Below are positions 1-6,194 of a stretch of DNA of 25,886 bases, piece after piece. Position 1 is the stretch's first letter. Every line of letters starts with the position of its first letter. The notes below the pieces were generated by a model. The model did no database searches and was not told the origin of the DNA. It worked only from the letters and a program-made list of their open reading frames with translations. Made by a program: the position numbers and the translations under genes. This stretch comes from a virus, in IMG/VR virus record IMGVR_UViG_3300037628_000999, positions 1-25,886 of that record. One strand, 5' to 3'.

Positions 1-127
1 CACATCATGATACTTACCAAAGATCAAATATTAAAGTGTAGGCCGTTGGATTTTATTGATGTTAAGTGTAAAGGTCTTGGTGGAACGGTGCGAGTTAGTG
101 CAATGAGTGCATCAACCCGTGACATTT
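1..127 (+). repeat. Exact 127-bp copy of the start of the tail chaperone gene
   Basis: Bases 1-127 are identical to 668-794, and the match breaks at base 128 (g here, t at 795). The copy carries the chaperone start codon (7-9) and about 40 codons, then runs into TGA at 127-129, so it is not functional. It abuts, out of frame, the tail end of an unrelated gene. The length of exactly 127 equals a common de Bruijn assembler k-mer size and it sits at the very edge of the window, so an assembly-graph overlap is the likeliest explanation; a real partial duplication is possible. Confidence 0.9.
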
Positions 128-268
128 GATCAAATAACTACCTCTGGAAGTTCTCAAATATTAGAACTTGACGGACCGCTTACCGATGATTATTATAGGG
201 TTTCTTTTACCATCGCTGGTACTGGTAGCCCTTCTTTTAAGTTTATTTTACTGTTTGGAGTAATTTAG
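128..268 (+). CDS. 3' fragment of a tail-module structural protein
   Basis: An open frame runs from the repeat junction at 128 to TAG at 266-268. It encodes about 46 residues rich in beta-formers and Gly/Thr/Ser, including DDYYRVSFTIAGTGSPSF and a hydrophobic end. It ends just before the tail tube start at 270, where head-tail joining or minor tail proteins usually lie. The 5' part is missing because the 127-bp repeat replaces the true upstream sequence. The end resembles beta-sandwich structural proteins, but the family cannot be named. I call it a gene fragment from its position, its open frame and the contrast with the out-of-frame repeat before it. Confidence 0.5.
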   Translation, partial: DQITTSGSSQILELDGPLTDDYYRVSFTIAGTGSPSFKFILLFGVI

Positions 269-269
269 A

Positions 270-677
270 ATGTCGAAATTTGTATTAACAGACGCTAGCC
301 TAGTGATTAACTCGGTTGATCTGTCTGATCATGTGCGCAGTGTCACTATCAACTATGAGGCGGAACTTCAGGATGATACAACAATGGGTGATGATACCCG
401 AACAAACCTTGGTGGGTTGAAGAATTGGTCAATAGATGTCGAATTCACCCAGGATTACGCTGCTTCTAATGTTGATGCCACAATGTTCCCGATAGTTGGT
501 ACCAGTGTTCCGGTAGTTGTTAAACCAACGAGTGGTGCTGTGTCTGCAACTAACCCTAGCTATTCTGGTGATGGCGTTATAGGTGCCTATTCCCCTATTG
601 GTAATAGTGTTGGTGATTTGGCAGTTGCACCTGTTACCATTGCGCCCGCCGGTACACTAACAAGGGCCACATCATGA
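270..677 (+). CDS. Major tail (tube) protein
   Basis: This 135-aa protein fits the family that polymerises into the tail tube of siphophages. It has the typical N-terminal pattern (KFVLTDASLVINSVDLSDHV), a charged MGDDTR turn, then NLGGLKNWSIDVEF and VDATMF, and a C-terminal Ala/Thr-rich strand ending PAGTLTRATS. It is followed at once by the frameshifted tail chaperone pair, the standard order for tail tube genes. GGAG lies about 9 bases before the ATG. Its last codons overlap the chaperone start by four bases, suggesting translational coupling. The length is short but normal for this compact tube family. Function is inferred from sequence pattern and gene order. Confidence 0.85.
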   Translation: MSKFVLTDASLVINSVDLSDHVRSVTINYEAELQDDTTMGDDTRTNLGGLKNWSIDVEFTQDYAASNVDATMFPIVGTSVPVVVKPTSGAVSATNPSYSGDGVIGAYSPIGNSVGDLAVAPVTIAPAGTLTRATS

Positions 678-1024
678 TACTTACCAAAGATCAAATATTA
701 AAGTGTAGGCCGTTGGATTTTATTGATGTTAAGTGTAAAGGTCTTGGTGGAACGGTGCGAGTTAGTGCAATGAGTGCATCAACCCGTGACATTTTCGAGC
801 AAAGAATGGCTAAGGTTGGGGAACTTGAAGAAGGGGTACAACCTAATTTAAGAGCCATGTTTTTAATTCATTGTATTGTGGACGAACAAGGGTCCTTGAT
901 ATTTAATGTCGATGATATAGAATTACTAGGTGCACAAGATATCACCGAGATAGGATTACTTTTCAAATATGCACAAGAGATAAACGGACTTTTAGATGAT
1001 GAGGAGGAAACTAAAAAAAAGTAG
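674..1024 (+). CDS. Tail assembly chaperone, upstream (G-type) product
   Basis: This 116-aa protein is the in-frame product of the tail chaperone locus, corresponding to lambda gpG. Such proteins bind the tape measure and recruit tube subunits during assembly and are absent from the mature tail. It lies between tube and tape measure genes, is mostly helical, and ends in an acidic then lysine-rich tail (DDEEETKKK). The stop TAG (1022-1024) directly follows a run of eight A. The ATG at 674 overlaps the end of the tube gene and has AAGGG upstream. A second product is expected by -1 slippage (see the extension entry). No domain is claimed beyond this positional and architectural match. Confidence 0.8.
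   Translation: MILTKDQILKCRPLDFIDVKCKGLGGTVRVSAMSASTRDIFEQRMAKVGELEEGVQPNLRAMFLIHCIVDEQGSLIFNVDDIELLGAQDITEIGLLFKYAQEINGLLDDEEETKKK
1002..1021 (+). promoter_or_regulatory. Programmed -1 frameshift signal (A AAA AAG with upstream SD)
   Basis: In the chaperone frame the codons read ACT AAA AAA AAG TAG, giving the slippery heptamer A_AAA_AAG at 1015-1021, the same heptamer used by E. coli dnaX. A perfect anti-ribosome sequence AGGAGG lies at 1002-1007, seven bases before the heptamer; an internal Shine-Dalgarno at similar spacing stimulates -1 slippage in dnaX. After the shift, reading continues from 1021 (GTA GCT GGT...) without a stop to 1236. I see no strong downstream stem-loop. Confidence 0.85.
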
Positions 1025-1236
1025 CTGGTGATCTCTGGCTTAGGTTTCAAATGGGATTGTGTAGGGAATTAAAATATACACTGCATGACTTAAGGATACA
1101 TGAAACCGATGCCAATCTAAAATTATGGTATGCACTAAGGCTTGTTGAAATGGATGAGGAAAAGCAATTTAAGTTAAACAATGAGGCCTTAATAGGTTTG
1201 AAGGCAAATAAAGGCAGATTCACTAATGGAATTTGA
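1021..1236 (+). CDS. Tail assembly chaperone, -1 frame extension (T part of GT)
   Basis: This is the 71-residue C-terminal part of a 187-aa fusion made when ribosomes slip at 1015-1021. The -1 frame is open from 1021 to TGA at 1234-1236 and reads VAGDLWLRFQMGLCRELKY, then a helical segment with LHDLRIHETDANLKLWYALRL, the composition expected of the T domain that contacts the tape measure and tube subunits. The internal ATG at 1051 has no convincing ribosome site, so I do not treat the 61-aa ORF as a separate gene. Its end overlaps the next gene, whose ATG is at 1226. Producing two chaperones in a fixed ratio is conserved in long-tailed phages; the split here is inferred from sequence alone. 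Confidence 0.85.
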   Translation, partial: VAGDLWLRFQMGLCRELKYTLHDLRIHETDANLKLWYALRLVEMDEEKQFKLNNEALIGLKANKGRFTNGI

Positions 1237-1654
1237 TTTTGAAATGGATACTGGTGAATTGGAAAGTATTCTTAATAATTTACATGATGAGATTAAATTA
1301 AAAGTTACTAGGTTGGCCGTTGCTGCCGGCGCAAGGATTATAAGAGATAGTGCTAAATCACTAGCACCTTACGATTCATCACGGTCGAGCGGCGTTCACT
1401 TAAGAGACGCCATAGTTGTTTCTCGTGTCAGATCAACGAATGATGTATACATAATAGGGACAAGGTCTAAGGGAAAAAAAGCTGCACCTCACGCTCACCT
1501 ACAAGAATTAGGAACTGTTAAAATGTCACCACAGCCTTTTCTCAGGCCAGCTTCTGAAGTGAGCGCACAGGCTGCTATAAACGAGATAATTAAACGACTA
1601 GAAAAAGGCGCGTTAAGAGAAGCTAAGAAATTGGCGAAAAAAGGCAAAAAGTAA
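1226..1654 (+). CDS. HK97 gp10-like tail component
   Basis: This 142-aa protein resembles the HK97 gp10 family of minor tail or tail-completion proteins. It has the family's N-terminal helix and AGARIIRDSAKSLAPYDSS region, a central HAHLQELGT motif, the SPQPFLRPA signature near residues 110-118, and a long basic C-terminal helix rich in Lys. The PFLRPA motif and length are good matches. It starts inside the end of the chaperone extension and its stop overlaps the tape measure start (TAATG). In many phages this gene precedes the tail tube; here it lies between chaperone and tape measure. It could have a modified role in tail tip or termination. Confidence 0.75.
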   Translation: MEFDFEMDTGELESILNNLHDEIKLKVTRLAVAAGARIIRDSAKSLAPYDSSRSSGVHLRDAIVVSRVRSTNDVYIIGTRSKGKKAAPHAHLQELGTVKMSPQPFLRPASEVSAQAAINEIIKRLEKGALREAKKLAKKGKK

Positions 1655-3528
1655 TGGCTAGTGTATTTAATTTAGAAGGGCGATTAGGATTAAATGTCGT
1701 TAAGTTCAAAAATAAGCTTAACGAGGCTAAAAAGGGTGTGAGTACGTTTAAGAAAAATGTACAGAAAGATATTAAACAAATAAAGAAATCATTTAGAGGT
1801 GTTAGTAAAACCATTGGTGAAATGAATAAAAGATTATCGCAAGGTATTGCGATAGCGGCTGCTGGCTTTGGGTTACTCACCATTAAAGCAACACAGAGCG
1901 CTGAACAGATTGGACAGCTAGCATCAACAACCAACTCAACAGTTAAGGAAATACAATCCTTAACAATGGCATTTAGTCAATATAAGCTAGAGGCGGATGA
2001 CGTAGGTGATGTTCTTAACACTATCACCGACAGGGCACAGGATGCTAAGGACGGTATGCAATCGTATGTTGACGACTTCCGCTTAGTTGGTATTGAAGTT
2101 GATGACCTAAAGGGTAAACGTCCAGCTGAATTATTTAATACATTTGCCGATGCTGTGGCTAAAACTAATGATCCAGTTAAGCGCAATTCAGCAATAGTAA
2201 GGATACTAGGGGATGATCTCGGTCGAAAACTTGCCCCTGCATTGATGGGTGGTTCTAGGTTGTTTAAAGAGCTGGCAGCCGAAGCAGAGCGTGCCGGTAT
2301 TATTATGAATGCTGGCACAGTACAGGGTGCTATTAATGCCAGCAGATCATTAGAAAAGCTGAAAAATATCGTTGGTAGTGGTGTTAATAAAGTGTTTGCT
2401 AAAATGGGACCATTCATTGAATCGGCGAATAAACGATTAATTAATTTCATTAATGATAGTGTTAATTTTGACACAGTTTTTAATAAAGCATTATTTGGTT
2501 CAATTAAACTAGTTGGTACATTTGCGGATGCGTGGCGTGGAATAGAAATTATATTTGCCGGTGTTAAGGTTGCAGCGTTCGGGTTCACCACTGCCTTTAC
2601 TGGTGCATTGAACGGTATTCTAAGTTTAGCAGCTGATTTTGGCAACGCTATTAAAAATAGTGTATTACTACCTCTACGCTTCATGATTGATATGGCCGCC
2701 AAGTTACCAGGTATCGGTTCAAAGTTTAAAGCGCTTGCTGATGAAATTAATAATTTTGAATTCAAACCACCTAAATTAACTGTTGATGCTTTCAATTCTC
2801 AAATCGAGGCAATGAAGCAATCGACAGTTGAATTACAAGAATTACTCTTGAAACCTTTACCTAGTGAGGGTATTAATGAGTGGGTAGAGGGTGTTAAAGC
2901 AGCAACACTTGAATTAACAAAGGCGGCAAATGAAGCGGAAGTATTACGCATCAAACTGGGTGAAACTTCCACAAGTGCGGGTGAAGATTTTACCCAAATG
3001 AAAAAGGATGCTGAGGTTTTTGGTAATTCAATGCGTAGTGTCCTGGGTAGTGAGATATTGAACGTGATGAAGGGGAATTTTGATAGCATGGGTGATGCTT
3101 TTATATCGATGTTACAAAGAATGGTAGCCCAGGCTATTGCCGCCGATATTGCGGGTGCAATAGGATTGGGTGGTACTGGTGGTAGCGGAGGTGCTTCATT
3201 TATATCTGGCGCTCTTGGCTTCGCTGGTGGTATATTCGGTGGCGGTGGTAGTGGCGCTCTTGGTCCAGGTATGGCTGGACCACCAGTACCAGCTGGCTTT
3301 GCTAATGGTGGCACCCCATCATTAAACAGGGCCGCTATTGTGGGTGAAAAGGGGCCAGAATTATTTGTACCCAGGCAAAATGGAACAGTGGTACCAAATA
3401 ATAAAATGGGTGGTGCTGGTGGTAATACTGTTACTAATAATTTCAATATCAGTACGCCTGATGCGGCTAGCTTCAAATCTAGCCGTACCAAGATTATAAA
3501 CGATATGGCAAGAACGGTGAGGGTTTAA
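1654..3528 (+). CDS. Tail tape measure protein
   Basis: This 624-aa protein sets tail length and is thought to help DNA pass the envelope. The N-terminus is Lys-rich and helical (FKNKLNEAKKGVSTFKK). The region around residues 60-250 is typical of tape measure proteins (AAAGFGLLTIKATQSAEQIGQ, then VVKEIQ-like and DLGRKLAPALMGG-like segments). Hydrophobic segments lie near residues 295-330, and the tail of the protein is Gly-rich with the common FANGGTP...VGEKGPELFVP motif near residues 545-575. At 624 aa it predicts a fairly short tail by the usual length rule. It directly follows the gp10-like gene (TAATG). The next recognised tail gene is 542 bases away, unusual spacing for this operon. Confidence 0.93.
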   Translation: MASVFNLEGRLGLNVVKFKNKLNEAKKGVSTFKKNVQKDIKQIKKSFRGVSKTIGEMNKRLSQGIAIAAAGFGLLTIKATQSAEQIGQLASTTNSTVKEIQSLTMAFSQYKLEADDVGDVLNTITDRAQDAKDGMQSYVDDFRLVGIEVDDLKGKRPAELFNTFADAVAKTNDPVKRNSAIVRILGDDLGRKLAPALMGGSRLFKELAAEAERAGIIMNAGTVQGAINASRSLEKLKNIVGSGVNKVFAKMGPFIESANKRLINFINDSVNFDTVFNKALFGSIKLVGTFADAWRGIEIIFAGVKVAAFGFTTAFTGALNGILSLAADFGNAIKNSVLLPLRFMIDMAAKLPGIGSKFKALADEINNFEFKPPKLTVDAFNSQIEAMKQSTVELQELLLKPLPSEGINEWVEGVKAATLELTKAANEAEVLRIKLGETSTSAGEDFTQMKKDAEVFGNSMRSVLGSEILNVMKGNFDSMGDAFISMLQRMVAQAIAADIAGAIGLGGTGGSGGASFISGALGFAGGIFGGGGSGALGPGMAGPPVPAGFANGGTPSLNRAAIVGEKGPELFVPRQNGTVVPNNKMGGAGGNTVTNNFNISTPDAASFKSSRTKIINDMARTVRV

Positions 3529-3611
3529 GTCCTAAACGTTATTTCACAAACTCAATGCCCTGTAGTATATTTTAATCATACCCATTAACAAAGACAACCA
3601 AGGCGGCTAAA

Positions 3612-3698
3612 ATGTTTAATTTCTTAATGACACACCAAGTAAGCAGACTTCAATCAATGTTAGCAATTATGGTAACCCTTATAATCATCATATTTTAA
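3612..3698 (+). CDS. 28-aa putative membrane microprotein
   Basis: The ATG at 3612 is preceded by AAGGCGG five bases upstream and opens a 28-codon frame ending TAA at 3696-3698. The peptide has a polar N-terminal half (MFNFLMTHQVSRLQS) and a hydrophobic end (MLAIMVTLIIIIF) long enough for one short membrane span. Function is unknown. It is the first of three small ORFs between tape measure and distal tail genes. Its last codons lie in an imperfect 23-bp tandem repeat. The good ribosome site and hydrophobic design favour a real gene, but at this size chance cannot be excluded. Confidence 0.4.
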   Translation: MFNFLMTHQVSRLQSMLAIMVTLIIIIF

Positions 3699-3723
3699 CC
3701 CTTACAATTATCATATTTTAACC
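3674..3723 (+). repeat. Imperfect 23-bp tandem repeat
   Basis: Two adjacent units, 3674-3696 and 3697-3719, share the pattern AACCCTTA(T/C)AAT(C/T)ATCATATTTT, followed by the start of a third unit (AACC). The first unit is the end of the 28-aa ORF and the second lies between it and the 44-aa ORF. It may be a slippage product or a protein-binding site; I see no hairpin. Confidence 0.7.
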
Positions 3724-3736
3724 GAGGCGGCTTTAG

Positions 3737-3871
3737 ATGACTAAAATGAACAAGTATTTTTATGACGCTAGTGGTCACGATATTAATGGCTACGATGGTA
3801 ATGGCCTTAATGCTGGGGGCCTTAATAGTTATGGTACTAGGGTATGGATACTGGATGATAAATATTTATGA
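3737..3871 (+). CDS. 44-aa G-[YHL]-[DN] pentapeptide-repeat protein
   Basis: The ATG at 3737 has GAGGCGG about eight bases upstream and its TGA (3869-3871) overlaps the next ATG in an ATGA coupling. The peptide is organised in five-residue units after FYDAS: GHDIN, GYDGN, GLNAG, GLNSY, GTRVW. The same design, with near-identical units such as GHDxNGYD, occurs in the 72-aa protein encoded at 25009-25227 on the other strand. Gly-aromatic-Asp repeats of this kind are found in scattered bacterial and phage proteins with no firm function known to me. No signal peptide or enzyme motif is visible. Translational coupling to a two-span membrane protein suggests the two act together. Confidence 0.6.
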   Translation: MTKMNKYFYDASGHDINGYDGNGLNAGGLNSYGTRVWILDDKYL

Positions 3872-4074
3872 ATAAATTATTAGCGGTTTTAGTATTCCTT
3901 GGTTGGTACTTATTAATCAATAGTTTAGCTTGGGGTTTGGTTCTGATACATAATTTATTACTCAATGCCACGAAACTAGATATTGTAATTTTCACTCTCC
4001 TTGTCGGCACTATAGCTACCCTTATATCATGGGCTGAAGTAACCAACTTTTGTGAGAATAGGCACTACTTATGA
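3868..4074 (+). CDS. Small two-span membrane protein
   Basis: This 68-aa protein has two hydrophobic segments, about residues 5-30 (LAVLVFLGWYLLINSLAWGL) and 36-56 (LDIVIFTLLVGTIATLISW), and a short polar end with one Cys (NFCENRHYL). It overlaps the 44-aa repeat protein by ATGA at its start and the DUF2460 gene by ATGA at its end, so it is translated within the tail operon. Tail structural modules seldom carry such a protein here. Possible roles include superinfection exclusion, an accessory holin-like function or host membrane modification. None can be chosen from the sequence; the two-span prediction is the only firm statement. Confidence 0.65.
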   Translation: MNKLLAVLVFLGWYLLINSLAWGLVLIHNLLLNATKLDIVIFTLLVGTIATLISWAEVTNFCENRHYL

Positions 4075-4727
4075 CATTCTTAGAGACACCCCGTTTCCCT
4101 GTTGATCTTAATTATGGATCAGTCGGTGGACCCGTGTTTAAGACCGATATTGTTGTCTATGGTAATGGGCACGAGTATAGGAACAGCCTGTGGTCAACAC
4201 AGCTTAATCGTTATGATGCTAGATATGCTGTTAAATCAAGGGTAGATCTAGTCAATGTTTATGAGTTCTTTATTGCTCAGCAGGGTTCAGGGAGTGGGTT
4301 TAGAATAAAAGATCTATTTGATTTTACAAGTGCGACCGATGGGAAAAGTGCACATGCCAATACTGATGTGTTATTGGGTGTGGGTGATGGTATAGAAGTT
4401 GACTTCCAAATAATTAAGAATTATACCAAAGGTATATCCACAACAGCAAGGAAAATAATAAAACCTGTGGTGGGTAGTACTTTAGTTAGAGTTGATGGTG
4501 TATCTAAAACTGAAAGTGTTGATTATAGCGTTGACTCAACCGCAGGTATCATCACTTTCAATGTTGCACCAGCAGATACCGTGGATATAGAGGCTGGGTT
4601 TATATTTGATGTCCCTGCAAGATTTGATAGCGATGATTTGAGCCATGTACAACTTTTACTCTACACTACATTAGGGTCAGATTTAGCCAGTATCGAATCA
4701 ATACCGCTTATTGAGGTTAGGGAATAA
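4071..4727 (+). CDS. Distal tail protein, DUF2460 (GTA g12-like)
   Basis: This 218-aa protein matches the DUF2460/TIGR02217 family, the distal tail (Dit-like) protein of gene transfer agents and related siphophages. The N-terminus has the family pattern (FPVDLNYGSVGGPVFKTDIV, then GHEYRNSLW), followed by RYDARYAVKSRVDLVNVYEFF and GFRIKDLFDF. The distal part repeats beta strands (DGVEVDFQ-type, LVRVDGV, DYSVDSTAGIITFN, AGFIFDVPARFD). The ring it forms would join the tube to the hub encoded next. Start by ATGA coupling with the small membrane protein; the stop overlaps the next ATG. Length agrees with the family. Recognition rests on conserved sequence and on the 12-13-14-15 order that follows. 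Confidence 0.9.
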   Translation: MTFLETPRFPVDLNYGSVGGPVFKTDIVVYGNGHEYRNSLWSTQLNRYDARYAVKSRVDLVNVYEFFIAQQGSGSGFRIKDLFDFTSATDGKSAHANTDVLLGVGDGIEVDFQIIKNYTKGISTTARKIIKPVVGSTLVRVDGVSKTESVDYSVDSTAGIITFNVAPADTVDIEAGFIFDVPARFDSDDLSHVQLLLYTTLGSDLASIESIPLIEVRE

Positions 4728-5818
4728 TGGCGACAATAACTAGTACTAGAACAGATTACAAAAACGCAGGTGATATAACGGATGCCCAGTGTGTAAGAAT
4801 TGTTAGAAAAGATGGTGAGATTTTACGATTCACTAATTCTGTAAATGATCTGGTGATGAGTGATTATGTCGATTCAGATGGTGTTCAATTATCCTTACCC
4901 AACGATGTCACCTATATCAGTATTGGATTTAATACAACCGCCACCCATAGTGGTAAGGATATGTCACCAGGAACTGTAGACCTAGAGGGTGTTCTATCAG
5001 CAACAAATATTTCTAGAAATGATTTGAAAAAGGGACTTTATAATCAGGCTAGGATTTATGTTTTTTATACAAACTATAATGATCCTGTTGAAGATGATGA
5101 AAAGCTCATTAGTGGTTTTTGGGGTGAAGCAACCGTTAACGATGGCACTTACTCGATAACTTTTAACTCATTGATTGATGTTCTTAACACTCGTACGGGT
5201 AAAAGTCACTCACCAACTTGTACAGCTCGATTGGGTGATGATAAATGTGGTGTTAGGTTGACACCACCTAATTGGTCATCATTAACAGCGTACACTGTAT
5301 TGGACCCCAATGACGCAAAATTAGGGTCCCTAGTTACACCAATTACTCAGACTGGCTTCTTTTACATTTGTACTATATCAGGTACTAGTGGTGTTAGCGA
5401 ACCCATATGGCCTATTGTGGTTGATGAGACTGTGAACGATGGATCAGTCGAATGGACGGCTATTTTACATTATACCCAGAATGGTTCACTGACATCGGTA
5501 GTTGATCGTTCTGGATTTGTTGATACTGACAGAACTGAACCCGACGATTGGTGGACTCAGGGTAAAATAATATTTACCAGTGGTGCAAATGAAGGAATGA
5601 CTTTTGATATAAAACAGTCATTCTTGGCATTCAATAGTATTAGTGTAAAACAGGAGGCTCCTTTTGATTTTGAAGTGGGGGACACTTACATTATTACGAC
5701 AGGCTGCCGTAAGAGACTTATAGAAGATTGTATAGGAGAATTCAAGAATGTCTACAATAACCAAAGCAGCCCATGGATACCAGGACGCTCAGTTATTGGG
5801 AAATTCGGTGGTCAATAA
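4727..5818 (+). CDS. Tail hub protein, DUF2163 (GTA g13-like), with inserted domain
   Basis: This 363-aa protein fits DUF2163/TIGR02218, the baseplate hub of GTA-like tails. The family core includes the N-terminal CVRIVRKDGEILRFT segment and the Cys motif SPTCTARLGDDKCGV at residues 162-175, with a second pair, GCRKRLIEDC, at 326-335. Cys165, 174, 327 and 335 are candidates to bind an iron-sulfur cluster, as described for hub proteins of this kind. Residues about 184-248 break the core with a module containing YICTISGTSGVSEPIW and DGSVEW, a pattern common in tail fibre add-on domains, making this protein longer than the usual 280-300 aa. Its 3' end overlaps the NlpC/P60 gene by 71 bases. Confidence 0.88.
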   Translation: MATITSTRTDYKNAGDITDAQCVRIVRKDGEILRFTNSVNDLVMSDYVDSDGVQLSLPNDVTYISIGFNTTATHSGKDMSPGTVDLEGVLSATNISRNDLKKGLYNQARIYVFYTNYNDPVEDDEKLISGFWGEATVNDGTYSITFNSLIDVLNTRTGKSHSPTCTARLGDDKCGVRLTPPNWSSLTAYTVLDPNDAKLGSLVTPITQTGFFYICTISGTSGVSEPIWPIVVDETVNDGSVEWTAILHYTQNGSLTSVVDRSGFVDTDRTEPDDWWTQGKIIFTSGANEGMTFDIKQSFLAFNSISVKQEAPFDFEVGDTYIITTGCRKRLIEDCIGEFKNVYNNQSSPWIPGRSVIGKFGGQ

Positions 5819-6194
5819 GGCACGAGAATATATTGATGTCCCATATCGCCACTGTGGACGTGATAGAAATAGTGTTGATTGTGCAGGCTTGATTCTATGT
5901 GTGTACAAGGATATAGGTATTGAATTACCACCTGTTCCCAACTATGCAAGAATCGTTGAACCTAATTTTCTGTTGAAAATGATGAATGATAGATTTAAAC
6001 TAATTGGCGGCATTAATGACGCTAAATTAGGTGATGTTGTTGCACTTAGATTTTCACACCAACCCCAGCACATATCAATATTTGCAGGTAATACATTAAT
6101 CCATAGTTATGAGAAAGCGGGTAAGGTAATAGAACACCGGCTTGCAGATGTGTGGATTAAGCGAGTAGTAGGGGTTTACCGATATGTCAGATAA
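5748..6194 (+). CDS. NlpC/P60 tail-tip peptidase (GTA g14-like)
   Basis: This 148-aa protein is an NlpC/P60 cysteine peptidase of the phage type (TIGR02219), expected to cut peptide stems of peptidoglycan during DNA entry. The catalytic Cys45 lies in NSVDCAGL, His108 in QHISIF, and His119 is a candidate third residue. GDVVAL precedes the His motif as in the family. The start at 5748 has AGGAG about nine bases upstream and gives a 71-base overlap with the hub gene in another frame; later starts would remove the family N-terminus. Its stop overlaps the tail-tip protein start. It follows DUF2163 as in GTAs. Confidence 0.92.
   Translation: MSTITKAAHGYQDAQLLGNSVVNKAREYIDVPYRHCGRDRNSVDCAGLILCVYKDIGIELPPVPNYARIVEPNFLLKMMNDRFKLIGGINDAKLGDVVALRFSHQPQHISIFAGNTLIHSYEKAGKVIEHRLADVWIKRVVGVYRYVR

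Noticed and set aside
1977-3491. Long minus-strand ORFs opposite the tape measure gene
   Set aside because: Antisense shadows of a long coding frame; no ribosome sites and low-complexity Pro/Ser content.
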